Below, piece after piece: positions 9,912-18,864 of a stretch of 63,616 bases of DNA (position 1 is its first letter; every line of letters begins with the position of its first letter). The notes below the pieces were generated by a model, which was given only the letters and a program-made list of their open reading frames with translations, did not search any database and was not told where the DNA came from. Made by a program: the position numbers and the translations under genes. Location of the stretch: contig NZ_JAPEHW010000015.1 in the NCBI RefSeq assembly GCF_028875915.1, positions 1 to 63,616 of the forward strand, read 5' to 3'. The stretch is from Pseudoalteromonas sp. G4 (GTDB taxonomy: Bacteria; Pseudomonadota; Gammaproteobacteria; Enterobacterales; Alteromonadaceae).

Positions 9912-11030
9912 ATGATTTATTTCGATACCGCAGCGTCCTACCCAGTTCTACCTGAAGTGCAAATAGCTTTAAAAGAAGCATTTGAAAATACATTTGCAAA
10001 TTCTGCATCGAACCACTTTTTAGGTGAGCAATCTCTTGAGCAAGTTAATAAAGTAAGAGAGCAACTTGCTGAAAAAATTGGTGCGTTTGCTAGCGAAATT
10101 GTCTTTACAAGTGGAGCTACTGAGTCGAATAACATCGCATTTAAGAGTGTATTATTCGGTGGTGATGTTGCTGAAAACAAAAAACATATAGTAATTTCAG
10201 CGATCGAGCATAAATGTATTTTTTCAATCTGTGACTTTCTTGAGAAGCAAGGGTATGAATTCACAATTGTGAAGCCTAATTTACAAGGAATTATTGAACC
10301 AGAATCTATTAGAGATGCGTTAAGAGAAGACACTGCTTTAGTATCTGTAATGCATGTAAATAATGAATTAGGAACGATAAATCCGATATCTGAAATAGGC
10401 AAAGTTTGCTTTGAAAAGAATGTTTTATTTCATACTGATGCAGCTCAGAGTTTTGGCAAAATAGAGATTGATGTTGATGATATGAATGTAGATATTATGT
10501 CATTCTCAGCCCATAAAATAGGTGGCCCCAAAGGTATTGGTGCAATTTACATCAGAGATTTAAGAAAACACAATTTACAGCCAGTAATACACGGAGCAGG
10601 ACAAGAAGATGGATTAAGAGGTGGAACAGTTGCTACCCCTCTGATTATGGGATTTGGTACTGCAATCGAATACTTTGAAAAGTACTACCAAGCGTTTAAA
10701 GAAAAGAATATAAAACAATACTTATTGCAGCAGCTGGAAGAACAAAATATACATTATCAAATAAATGGACATTTAGACTCTTTACCTCATTGTTTGTCAT
10801 TAAGCTTATTAGAAGTAAATACGGGTCTGTTGATTAGAGAAAATGAGAGCTTAATGTGCTTGGCACAAGGTTCAGCTTGCTCCTCAAAAGAAATCGAGGC
10901 ATCTCATGTACTAACTGCACTTGGGTTAACTAGAGAAGAAGCTGAAAATACATTTCGCATTAGCTTTTCGTACGACATAAGTATCAAGGACATTGACCTC
11001 TTAATTGACGCCATAAAAAAAGCAGCTTAA
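9912..11030 (+). CDS. sspA: Cysteine desulfurase of a DNA phosphorothioation system (SspA/DndA/IscS-like)
   Basis: A pyridoxal-phosphate cysteine desulfurase of about 372 residues that would pull sulfur from cysteine. Visible are FTSGATESNN, HTDAAQSFGK, the PLP lysine in SFSAHKIGGPKGIG and the catalytic cysteine in GSACSSKE. A GTG at 9900 is in frame, but ATG 9912 (MIYFDTAASYP) fits the family start better. The gene stands alone, faces the sspD end of the neighbouring operon and shares a bidirectional terminator with it. General IscS is usually next to iscR/iscU; here the neighbours are phosphorothioation genes, so it is probably the dedicated sulfur donor. Whether it should be named SspA or DndA/IscS depends on phylogeny. 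Confidence 0.8.
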   Translation: MIYFDTAASYPVLPEVQIALKEAFENTFANSASNHFLGEQSLEQVNKVREQLAEKIGAFASEIVFTSGATESNNIAFKSVLFGGDVAENKKHIVISAIEHKCIFSICDFLEKQGYEFTIVKPNLQGIIEPESIRDALREDTALVSVMHVNNELGTINPISEIGKVCFEKNVLFHTDAAQSFGKIEIDVDDMNVDIMSFSAHKIGGPKGIGAIYIRDLRKHNLQPVIHGAGQEDGLRGGTVATPLIMGFGTAIEYFEKYYQAFKEKNIKQYLLQQLEEQNIHYQINGHLDSLPHCLSLSLLEVNTGLLIRENESLMCLAQGSACSSKEIEASHVLTALGLTREEAENTFRISFSYDISIKDIDLLIDAIKKAA

Positions 11031-11045
11031 AAGCTGCTTTTTTTA
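11015..11045. terminator. Bidirectional terminator built into the 3' end of the cysteine desulfurase gene
   Basis: A perfect inverted repeat, AAAAAAGCAGCTT (11016-11028) and AAGCTGCTTTTTT (11031-11043), has an A-run on one side and a T-run on the other. It works in both directions. The left arm encodes the last residues (Lys-Lys-Ala-Ala) and stop codon of the desulfurase, and the right end touches the stop codon of the opposing PP-loop gene. Confidence 0.9.
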
Positions 11046-11939
11046 TTTATAACATGTAACACAGGCTCCACCGCCTTCAGCTTCATCGTAAATATCGTCG
11101 AGTTCACCGAACTCACAATACCCTTCAATATCACCTAGCAGTGCATTTCTACGCTTTTTCTTTTGGAAGCGAGCAACTTTTTTCTCATGATTTTCAATTA
11201 TGCGCTTTTGTACTTCAGGGTCTTCTAAAGTTTCTAGCGGGGTACCTTGTCCCATCCAGTAAAAACGTTCACCAACTGTAGTATTGGTATCATCACCTTT
11301 TTCAAAAGCTTTTGCTTCTTCAAATAAGTCGGGGTGCATTTGCATTAATTTCACCCACTCAATTTTACGTTGGTAAAAGCAGAACGTACAACCTGAACGA
11401 GAGCGCCATTTATAATATTCCGGCAGTTCTAAACCATTACGTTGTAGTATATTTTCAATATCACTACGCACAATGCCATGTTCACGAAACGGAAAAACCG
11501 ATTCAATGGGCTTTTCAATAGTCATATATCCAGTACGTTCTGGTTCATCAGCGCGTATGCCAACAAAATTTTTAATTTTATAACCGTCTTTGATAAAACC
11601 ATCTAACCACTGTTCAAAGGGTTTTAGCTTCATTTGAACAGTACACCAACGATCTCGTTGTGATGGTAAATAGTTACCATGCTCTTTTAGTAAATGGGCG
11701 AAATCTTTTTCACCACGTCCTTCAATATTATTTAGTGAACGTGCGTTTAGGCGATGAATATACCCTAATTTCTCTTCTAGCTTATCGATAAAATCATTCG
11801 TTTCAGGTAGTTCATACCCTGTGTCAGTGAAAAAATATTCAACTTCTAGTTCGGGGTACATTTCCTTAACAAACAGTGCAAGAGCACTACTGTCTTTACC
11901 TCCTGAAAGACCAAGAACATATTTAACTTTTTCAGTCAT
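11043..11939 (-). CDS. sspD: PP-loop ATP pyrophosphatase, PAPS-reductase-like (SspD/DndC-like)
   Basis: A protein of about 298 residues with the PP-loop SGGKDSSAL at residues 12-20, as in PAPS reductase and DndC/SspD. These activate the DNA backbone or a carrier with ATP for sulfur insertion. Cysteines occur in DRWCTVQMK, SGCTFCFYQRK and the C-terminal ACVTCYK, plausible Fe-S or sulfur-relay ligands. The longer ATG at 11963 is possible, but ATG 11939 is preceded by GAGGAG at proper spacing and begins just before the PP-loop. It overlaps the 3' end of the ATPase gene by 8 bases and is the last gene of the leftward sspBCD-like operon. Confidence in the family is high; the exact name rests on the DUF4007 and ATPase partners. 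Confidence 0.8.
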   Translation of the reverse strand: MTEKVKYVLGLSGGKDSSALALFVKEMYPELEVEYFFTDTGYELPETNDFIDKLEEKLGYIHRLNARSLNNIEGRGEKDFAHLLKEHGNYLPSQRDRWCTVQMKLKPFEQWLDGFIKDGYKIKNFVGIRADEPERTGYMTIEKPIESVFPFREHGIVRSDIENILQRNGLELPEYYKWRSRSGCTFCFYQRKIEWVKLMQMHPDLFEEAKAFEKGDDTNTTVGERFYWMGQGTPLETLEDPEVQKRIIENHEKKVARFQKKKRRNALLGDIEGYCEFGELDDIYDEAEGGGACVTCYK

Positions 11940-14900
11940 CAATAGTCTCCTCAGTGACATCATCCATTAAATCAGCAAGTAGCTTAGATAATGCTGCGAG
12001 CTGTTTTTCTTTTGAAATATCAGACAAGTTAGACTTAATATTACTAACGGCTTTAAGCACTTGAGTATCATCAGTTAAACCATGTTTTATAAAACTACCA
12101 AATTCTTTGTGCTTACCATTGTCATCCAATGTCATTAACGCTAATGGTTTCGACGTACCTTTGTTTTGGATGTTGCCAAAAGATTCTATGCGTCTAAATT
12201 GAATGCATAAATTTTGTAGTTCATCAAAACCATTGCGTAAGTGTTTATCTGTCCAGTTACGCTCTGGAGTACCAGTAGTTAAATTGATAATAAATTCGAA
12301 TTTAGTTTTAGCAATTGGCTGATCTTGATTATCTATATAGGCAGCGATACGCTTGGCAAATTCTTTGACATTTGGTCGCTTTGCAACTGTGTCGACAAAA
12401 ATACATCGTTCTTTAAGTTGCTCATTAAAATCTTCACCAAGCATTGAAGTTATGACTTGTTTAAAACCATTAAATAAAATGTCATGTTGCGCAGTAAGTT
12501 CTTCGATTGCCCGTTTTAAGCTAGTCGCCAATTGTTTTTCTACTGACGGATCGTCTTTACTAAAACCAAAAACGGTAGGTAAATCATCTAAAATCAACTT
12601 AAATGGATCGTTTGCGCCAATTACTTTATTTCTAAAATTCCTAGCTTCTTTAGACAATCCTTGCTGATGTTCTTCCCCAAAATTGTCACCACTTGTTTTC
12701 TTAACCCATGAAGGCAACTTATGAACAATGCCAACTATATGTTTGGCGATGTTGAGTATCGCACCATTTGGTTGCGTTTCACCGAGAGTTGCTTTTGCTA
12801 GGTTATCCAATAAGTGTGTTTGAATTTCAGATATCTCAAAATACCTTACAGCAGCTTCATGTGGGTACTTGTAAATCTTGTTAACAAGTTCTTCATCTAA
12901 TTCAGGGATAAATACAAATTGTTTAGTTGAATCAAAATCATAAAAAGCTACTTGGCCCTCTAACGACTTCAATAATGCAAGGCCATAAATACAACATAAA
13001 CCTGAAGTTAAACCGTAAGGTGGTTTCATCCACATATCATAAAGTGCAGCAAGAGTAACATGCTGGTTTTTAGAGTGTTGCTTAATAAATGTTACGCCAT
13101 CTTGCCAAAGAGTATGCATTTTAGGGTTGTTATTTATCGCTTGTTTATCCCAATTGTTTGGGAACAGATAACCCTCGCTTGTTTCTAAATGCCACCCTTT
13201 ACTCTTTAAGCAGGAGAGATAAAGCCCTTTTTCTGGAGGAAAGCTATTTTCATCAAATCCCAGATCTTTTTCATCACCATATTCAAACATTGCGTTCATT
13301 AGCTTTCTTATGGCGCTATTTGCACTTCCCGAAGGTTTTGAGCGATTTACTAATTCATTAATAACGCTTGGAGCTTTGGCAAATATAATATTTGCAATCT
13401 GAGATGCTAAAACTGTTAGCGATGCATTAGCTAGTTTTTTACCTTTGTATTTCCAACTAGCATCTTTAAATAAACGATGTAACTCTTCTGCAACTTTGTA
13501 CTTAGCTTGGGTTATTCTCGTTTCTAACTCATTTTTAGCGATGAGATCATGATTTATTTTGCTTTCTTCTTTAGCAATTTGATTAAGTGCAATTAATTCA
13601 ATAGCTTCAAGCTTTAATGAATCAAAACTTTCTACATTACCAATAGCAATATATGAATCGTCTGTAAGAGAATTGTTTAACTCTTTAGCAACACTCGTAT
13701 TTGTAGGTAACACAAAGTGTAAAAACGTTTCACCTGTAACAGGTGTGTTTGAAAGAGCAGCAATCAAGTTTTTATCCAGCTTGTTAACAAGCTTAGTGGA
13801 TGCCCAACGCATAGTACCTGTTTCATGATAATGCGCTGTTGCTAGCGTATTTTGCGGTAAATCACAAACCTGTGTCCAATCCACACCTTCGCTAATGGCC
13901 TCAATACGTTCATTGATAAGCGTATTGATATCAATATCACTGCCTTGAAATACGAATAAAGCATCGTGCTTTTGACGGTAAATAATTACTGTCCAATTTT
14001 CTAGGTCACTTATGGCGTTATCTACATCTTGTTTAGAATAGCCGCGAGTTACAAAGTAATTCGAGATAAATGCACGTTTAGCGTGTAAATGATGGTGGAA
14101 GCCAAAAATGGTTAATAACGCAATTACTTTAGTAATAGCTACGTGAAGCTCAGCCCCTTTTTGACTCGCCCTATGAATTGCATCACAACCTTCTAACCAA
14201 GCCTTACTATCATGAGATGTAACAATTAAATGATGTAAGTTATGATGCAAGTAATCCCAATATGCTTCAGGTTGATATAGTGCAAGTGATTCATTTAATT
14301 GGTTATAGTTTGTCTCTAAAAATTCTCGAAATGCTAGCTTTTCATGGGATGCTAAAAAGCCAAACAAACTTCTTTCATTTTGAGAAAAACGTCTGCGAGA
14401 AACAGGGCCAAGCAATAAACTAACAACGGGATCAAGCGGAAGAGTATTTAAAAGTGCGTTTGCATTTCTCGCTTGATTAACAAAAGACTCGCTGACTACA
14501 TTAACAAGAGATTTATGTTGTTCTGTTAATGCGTTCGAAACTTTTGCGTGTTTGGCAATTGAATCACCCACAAGAATAAGTGATTCATCAATGGATGGGT
14601 TAAAACTCAGGTCACGGTAACGACCCTGCACTTTTGCCCATTCTTGCTGAGTTTTACTGTCTTTATTTTTTGCGTAATCAGAAAATGCCTGATGTAAAAA
14701 GCCAATGATAACGACTGGACTTTTAGAGTTTTGTACAATATCTGCTAATGATTGGAATAGGTGCAGATCTTTGTTTGACCTTGATTGATAATCAAGCGCT
14801 TTACCCATTTCGTCGAGTAAAATGATCACACCGTCTTTATCAGTATTAGGTGTCGCAAGAAGTTTCTTAATTTCTTTTAAACAAGCTTCATCATCATATG

Positions 14901-15351
14901 AGCTAATAACTTCTTCATCAAATTCAACACTATAAGCTTTTAATAAGCTCACTAAAATACTATTGCTGGGTGCTTCTAAACCACACACATGTTTAATGGT
15001 TTGCCAACCATTTTTAATATTAAAGCGTGAATTAAAGTCAGTAATAATTGATTGCGAATTATCTAATTTTGCTTGAGCGTAATCACGCTCATTTGAGTGT
15101 TGGCTTAACAGACAACTTAAAAACAACGCAATAGTTGATTTACCTGAACCATAAGGGCCTGTAATAGTGTAGGCACGCTGGGTACTGCTTTGAAATTCAC
15201 GGCTAATAGTATCAATTACGTTAACAGCGGTACCATGAACAATAAAATCATCAATAAAAGGTTTTAGATCTGACGTATCAACATCAATACGTGTTGAGCT
15301 TTTATAACGTTGGTTTATATTAATTAATAAGTCAGACATTTTATTGGCCAT
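11932..15351 (-). CDS. sspC: Large P-loop ATPase of the phosphorothioation system (SspC-like)
   Basis: A 1139-residue ATPase with Walker A ITGPYGSGKST (about residues 63-73) and Walker B VIILLDEMGKAL near 175-185. The long remainder has no other motif I can name and is probably mostly helical. In the described Ssp systems SspC is the ATPase that works with the DUF4007 protein and the PP-loop enzyme to place phosphorothioates in one DNA strand. Gene order and coupling (11-base overlap with the upstream gene, 8 bases with the downstream one) fit that role. An alternative start at 15339 (MSDLLININ) would give a 1-base gap instead of overlap. Neither start has a clear ribosome site, so translation may be coupled to the upstream gene. 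Confidence 0.75.
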   Translation of the reverse strand: MANKMSDLLININQRYKSSTRIDVDTSDLKPFIDDFIVHGTAVNVIDTISREFQSSTQRAYTITGPYGSGKSTIALFLSCLLSQHSNERDYAQAKLDNSQSIITDFNSRFNIKNGWQTIKHVCGLEAPSNSILVSLLKAYSVEFDEEVISSYDDEACLKEIKKLLATPNTDKDGVIILLDEMGKALDYQSRSNKDLHLFQSLADIVQNSKSPVVIIGFLHQAFSDYAKNKDSKTQQEWAKVQGRYRDLSFNPSIDESLILVGDSIAKHAKVSNALTEQHKSLVNVVSESFVNQARNANALLNTLPLDPVVSLLLGPVSRRRFSQNERSLFGFLASHEKLAFREFLETNYNQLNESLALYQPEAYWDYLHHNLHHLIVTSHDSKAWLEGCDAIHRASQKGAELHVAITKVIALLTIFGFHHHLHAKRAFISNYFVTRGYSKQDVDNAISDLENWTVIIYRQKHDALFVFQGSDIDINTLINERIEAISEGVDWTQVCDLPQNTLATAHYHETGTMRWASTKLVNKLDKNLIAALSNTPVTGETFLHFVLPTNTSVAKELNNSLTDDSYIAIGNVESFDSLKLEAIELIALNQIAKEESKINHDLIAKNELETRITQAKYKVAEELHRLFKDASWKYKGKKLANASLTVLASQIANIIFAKAPSVINELVNRSKPSGSANSAIRKLMNAMFEYGDEKDLGFDENSFPPEKGLYLSCLKSKGWHLETSEGYLFPNNWDKQAINNNPKMHTLWQDGVTFIKQHSKNQHVTLAALYDMWMKPPYGLTSGLCCIYGLALLKSLEGQVAFYDFDSTKQFVFIPELDEELVNKIYKYPHEAAVRYFEISEIQTHLLDNLAKATLGETQPNGAILNIAKHIVGIVHKLPSWVKKTSGDNFGEEHQQGLSKEARNFRNKVIGANDPFKLILDDLPTVFGFSKDDPSVEKQLATSLKRAIEELTAQHDILFNGFKQVITSMLGEDFNEQLKERCIFVDTVAKRPNVKEFAKRIAAYIDNQDQPIAKTKFEFIINLTTGTPERNWTDKHLRNGFDELQNLCIQFRRIESFGNIQNKGTSKPLALMTLDDNGKHKEFGSFIKHGLTDDTQVLKAVSNIKSNLSDISKEKQLAALSKLLADLMDDVTEETIDD

Positions 15352-16285
15352 AATAGATATCTAAATACTTGTCAGATTGGTTTTCAGGTGATTGGTTAAT
15401 GTTAACTTGACGCAAGCCTAGAGAATCAACCCATGATATTTCACCAGCACTAAACTCTTGTAACTCATCTAGTTTTTGACCTAAACCTGACTCTGAAAGG
15501 CGGAATATACGACCAGGCGAACAGGGCTTAGTTAATAGTGAATCAAAGTCAATTGTAGTGACATTAGAATCTACAGTTTCTAGCTTATAAAACTCAAGCA
15601 ATGCATAGGCAAATATTTCAATAGGTAATTCCGGGCGTTCAGCAAGTGCGCTTACATAAAACCCAGCTCCATTGTCTTGTAATAAATTGAGTTCTGATAA
15701 CGGGCTTGTAAAATGATCTTCATCAACCTTTATGTTTGTTTTTGATTTAGCCAATTTTGCTTTTTTACAATAAGTATTTAAAAAACAGTCAATGTCTTTT
15801 TTAATTGTAGAAATGTTACCTACTTCAGATTGAATCAATTGAGTTGCAGCGCTATAACAGTCATCAACAAATTTTGACTTTTCGAAATGCTGAACATTTG
15901 CGTAATTAAAGAAGTAACGATATGCCGTTAAGTGCTTGTCATTGAAATTAAGCCAAAAATGTAAAAGCCAAATTGACCCAATTTTTTCAAGGTAAGGATC
16001 AGCACCAGGGCTGATACCGTCACCAAATAAGCGTTTACCTTGCGGGGTAATATGATGGACGTAAGAGTTTTGCTCGCGCGAAGCATTAATTACACAGCTT
16101 GATTCTGCCCAATACTGTATTGCTTTGACCATGTTTTTACCAACACCTAAACGTACGATCGATTCACGTATGCCTTCTTCGTCAGTACTAGTAAACTTAC
16201 CTTTTAAATTCAAATGATTAACAGCTTTGTATAACCATCCATAGCGCAGGGGAAAGGTATCGTGCCCTGTAAATTTAGCTTTCAT
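15341..16285 (-). CDS. sspB: DUF4007 protein (SspB-like DNA nickase)
   Basis: A 314-residue protein with the hallmark N-terminus of DUF4007 proteins: FTGHDTFPLRYGWLYKA followed by VRLGVGKNMVKAIQYWAE, which looks like a winged-helix DNA-binding segment. SspB of described Ssp systems belongs to this family and is reported to nick DNA during modification. It is the first gene of a three-gene leftward operon and overlaps the ATPase gene. The ATG at 16285 is preceded at suitable spacing by GGAGTAG on the minus strand. The promoter must lie in the 257-base gap shared with the divergent DUF262 gene. Confidence 0.78.
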   Translation of the reverse strand: MKAKFTGHDTFPLRYGWLYKAVNHLNLKGKFTSTDEEGIRESIVRLGVGKNMVKAIQYWAESSCVINASREQNSYVHHITPQGKRLFGDGISPGADPYLEKIGSIWLLHFWLNFNDKHLTAYRYFFNYANVQHFEKSKFVDDCYSAATQLIQSEVGNISTIKKDIDCFLNTYCKKAKLAKSKTNIKVDEDHFTSPLSELNLLQDNGAGFYVSALAERPELPIEIFAYALLEFYKLETVDSNVTTIDFDSLLTKPCSPGRIFRLSESGLGQKLDELQEFSAGEISWVDSLGLRQVNINQSPENQSDKYLDIYYGQ

Positions 16286-16542
16286 GCTTATAACTACTCC
16301 TGGAGAACTTGTCCAACAGCAGTAATGTTATATGGAATTAAACCTAAGAGAAAGTGCTTTTTGTATATTTATACAGTTGCTGAGTAACTATACTAAATAA
16401 TTATGTAAATTTATTTTTTTTTGTGCAATTATATTATTATTCAGATAGATAGCAATTTTGTTCAGGGTTGATAAAGGTCTAGTGTTATCTAATTAAAAAG
16501 GAACTTATTAACTCTGATATCTAATAAAGGAACCAATCTTAG
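16286..16542. promoter_or_regulatory. Divergent intergenic region between modification and effector operons
   Basis: This AT-rich 257-base gap must carry outward promoters for the leftward sspBCD-like operon and the rightward effector operon. A good ribosome site (AAAGGAACC) precedes the DUF262 gene. A TTGATA hexamer at 16468-16473 could be a -35 element, but I see no well-spaced -10 for it. No clear operator palindrome was found. Confidence 0.5.
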
Positions 16543-18858
16543 ATGCAAAAGTCCCTCGACATTTTTAAGGCAGAACCAAAGTCAGTTTACGATGTCTTAT
16601 GTGATACAAACAAAATGGGTTTTTATATGCCTGCTTATCAGAGGCCATACTCATGGGAAGAGGTACATATCAATGACTTGTTTATCGACTGTGACAATGT
16701 ATTTCGTAATTTATTAGATTCACCTGATGCAATTATCTTTCTTGGCTCGATCCTAACTGTTGAAGATAATGATGCAAAGACAATTTTTCCTCTAAATAGA
16801 AAACAGCATCCTCAAGATATTAGACTTGTTATAGATGGACAACAGCGATTATCAACACTTACATTAATACTGGTAGCTTTGAATGAGAGGCTTAGGCTAC
16901 ATTTGCCGAAATTGAAGCGGTTAATTGAGACTGAAAGTCATGAAAATATAAAAGACTCATTAGAAGCATTGAAAGAAACAATTTCAGAGTTAATCAACGA
17001 TACGTCTGCTACTGTTGTAAAAACTGCTGCTGAACACCCTTTGTATAAAAACTACCCTAAAATAATTCGCTCACAAGTAGATTGCTGGGGTAAAACAGAG
17101 AACAAAGCTAGTTATAAAAGCCCTATGGCAGAAATACTCATAGCATACGAAAAGCATGTTTTAGAACATGAAGGTACCGAAAAGTTTGCTGAATTTGATA
17201 GAGCTTCATTAAGTGAAGGTAGTAAAAGAGTTAGTGAGAATTACCGGATAATTAAAAAACTACTAGGAGATATTGAAAAAGGTTTCCAATTAAAAGGTTC
17301 TGATCAAGAAAAGCTCAACTTAGAAGATTTATTAAATGTTTCAACATTAGATAGTTGTCTTGATTTTCCCATTGATGAAGAGCTCATAAATGCGGCACAA
17401 CAACAAGTGAAAGTGCCTGCAATGATTTTTATCACTGCTTTTACTAAATTCTTACTACACAGAGTTTGTTTAACTTACGTAGAAGTTAATAATGAATCAT
17501 ATGCATTTGATATGTTCGAAGCGCTCAATACTACAGGAGAACCGCTGACTGCAATAGAAACATTTGTACCTAAGGTAATTGAACACATTGGAAGAAAACG
17601 AGATGAAGATTCTCAAGCTGCAAAAGAAGAATTGGCAACTCTAAACTCTATTACCGATCGCTTTGAGAAAATAACAGCAAGTAAAGAAAAGAACGATAAA
17701 ACAAAAGCATTAATTTTAGCTTTCGTAAGAGCATTCGAAGGGAAAGTTAAGGTTACTCATCTCCGTGATCAACGTAAGGCAATGCTTGATAGTTATGAAA
17801 ATACTAAATGTGTAAACCGTGATGATTATCTTAACTATCTAGCAACATCTGCAGACTTTTTATTTGATAATTGGCAAGCGGCAAACCCACATGCATCAAA
17901 TCTAGTTAATGAAACCGATCTTGATTTAGCAAATTTATGCTTACGTTATTTAGTAGATATAAAGCACGACATTGTCCAACCACTTCTTATACAGTTTATT
18001 CTACAAGATAAACATTATGCTCAGTCAGGTTCTAATGATTTTAGTTTTAATAAAGCTATTAAAGCTGTAACCGCTTTTAGTGTACTTTGGCGAGCAATGA
18101 GTGGTGGAGCGGATGGTATAGATAATGTTTATAAAAAATTACATGAGAAGGGGTTTGATGTTTCAGGTAGTTACCATACACCATACGTATTAAAAGAGAA
18201 CAATTTGAGTGCTGAACAGTTCAATGTCGAGGATTTAAAGTCATTCTTTAGACAACAACTCGAATATAAAATACAGAGTAAACAATCACCAAAAGAAACA
18301 GACATAGACCAATGGCTCGATATTTGTTCAAAGCAACCATTGTTGACTAAAGTGAAAGGTATAAAACTGTTAGTACTTGCTGGTTTTCATAATGTTAAGC
18401 TGATTGGAAATGACTTTGAGCGTATAGAAGAACCTGTTACTCAATTTTTAACTACAGCAATGTGGAAAATTATTAGTAAAAAAGATGTTGTCAAGAAGGT
18501 TTACTCAGGTGAAAGGCATTGGCAAGATACTGACATAAACGATCCTGAAGTATTTAATAAACTAGGTAATGTGCTTATTGATCCGAGAGATAATATCTTA
18601 AAAGATGATTCTTGGGATGATATTAAGCAATCATTACTAGTAGCCCTTTCAAGTGACTCTATAAAAGAGCTTGATACATTACTGAATAACTACAGCGATT
18701 TATCAGATGAATCTAAATTACACTGCTCTAATGTTCTTTTAGAAAGTAAATTTGCCGATATCACTTATGCTGAAGAGTGGAATAAAGTAGCAATTGAAGA
18801 ACGCACCGAGTTATTGCTGAAGAATGCTTGGGTAAATCTTTATGGTTGGTTGAATTAA
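16543..18858 (+). CDS. DUF262 protein (SspE/GmrS-like) with degenerate DUF1524 C-terminus
   Basis: A 771-residue protein. The N-terminal DUF262 domain (about 20-340) shows RPYSW (34-38) and the DGQQR nucleotide motif (98-102), as in SspE and GmrS, where it binds NTP and couples sensing of modified DNA to cleavage. The C-terminal part has the DUF1524 signature NKLGNVL near residue 671 and the usual last helix, EEWNKVAIEERTELLLKNAW. However, the His-x-x-Pro of the catalytic IEHILPQ segment, normally a few dozen residues before NxLGN, is not recognisable. It may therefore be a sensor NTPase without its own nuclease. First gene of a rightward operon; 6 bases separate it from the helicase gene. 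Classical SspE remains the main alternative. Confidence 0.72.
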   Translation: MQKSLDIFKAEPKSVYDVLCDTNKMGFYMPAYQRPYSWEEVHINDLFIDCDNVFRNLLDSPDAIIFLGSILTVEDNDAKTIFPLNRKQHPQDIRLVIDGQQRLSTLTLILVALNERLRLHLPKLKRLIETESHENIKDSLEALKETISELINDTSATVVKTAAEHPLYKNYPKIIRSQVDCWGKTENKASYKSPMAEILIAYEKHVLEHEGTEKFAEFDRASLSEGSKRVSENYRIIKKLLGDIEKGFQLKGSDQEKLNLEDLLNVSTLDSCLDFPIDEELINAAQQQVKVPAMIFITAFTKFLLHRVCLTYVEVNNESYAFDMFEALNTTGEPLTAIETFVPKVIEHIGRKRDEDSQAAKEELATLNSITDRFEKITASKEKNDKTKALILAFVRAFEGKVKVTHLRDQRKAMLDSYENTKCVNRDDYLNYLATSADFLFDNWQAANPHASNLVNETDLDLANLCLRYLVDIKHDIVQPLLIQFILQDKHYAQSGSNDFSFNKAIKAVTAFSVLWRAMSGGADGIDNVYKKLHEKGFDVSGSYHTPYVLKENNLSAEQFNVEDLKSFFRQQLEYKIQSKQSPKETDIDQWLDICSKQPLLTKVKGIKLLVLAGFHNVKLIGNDFERIEEPVTQFLTTAMWKIISKKDVVKKVYSGERHWQDTDINDPEVFNKLGNVLIDPRDNILKDDSWDDIKQSLLVALSSDSIKELDTLLNNYSDLSDESKLHCSNVLLESKFADITYAEEWNKVAIEERTELLLKNAWVNLYGWLN

Positions 18859-18864
18859 ACAATC

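Noticed and set aside
9938..10402. Leftward ORF of 154 codons opposite the cysteine desulfurase
   Set aside because: The other strand carries a complete enzyme with all catalytic motifs; this frame shows no domain.
9912..16285. Classical Dnd system (dndA-E)
   Set aside because: There is no DndB or DndE, and the DUF4007 protein plus large ATPase fit the Ssp type better. The SMC/DndD-like gene lies in another operon.
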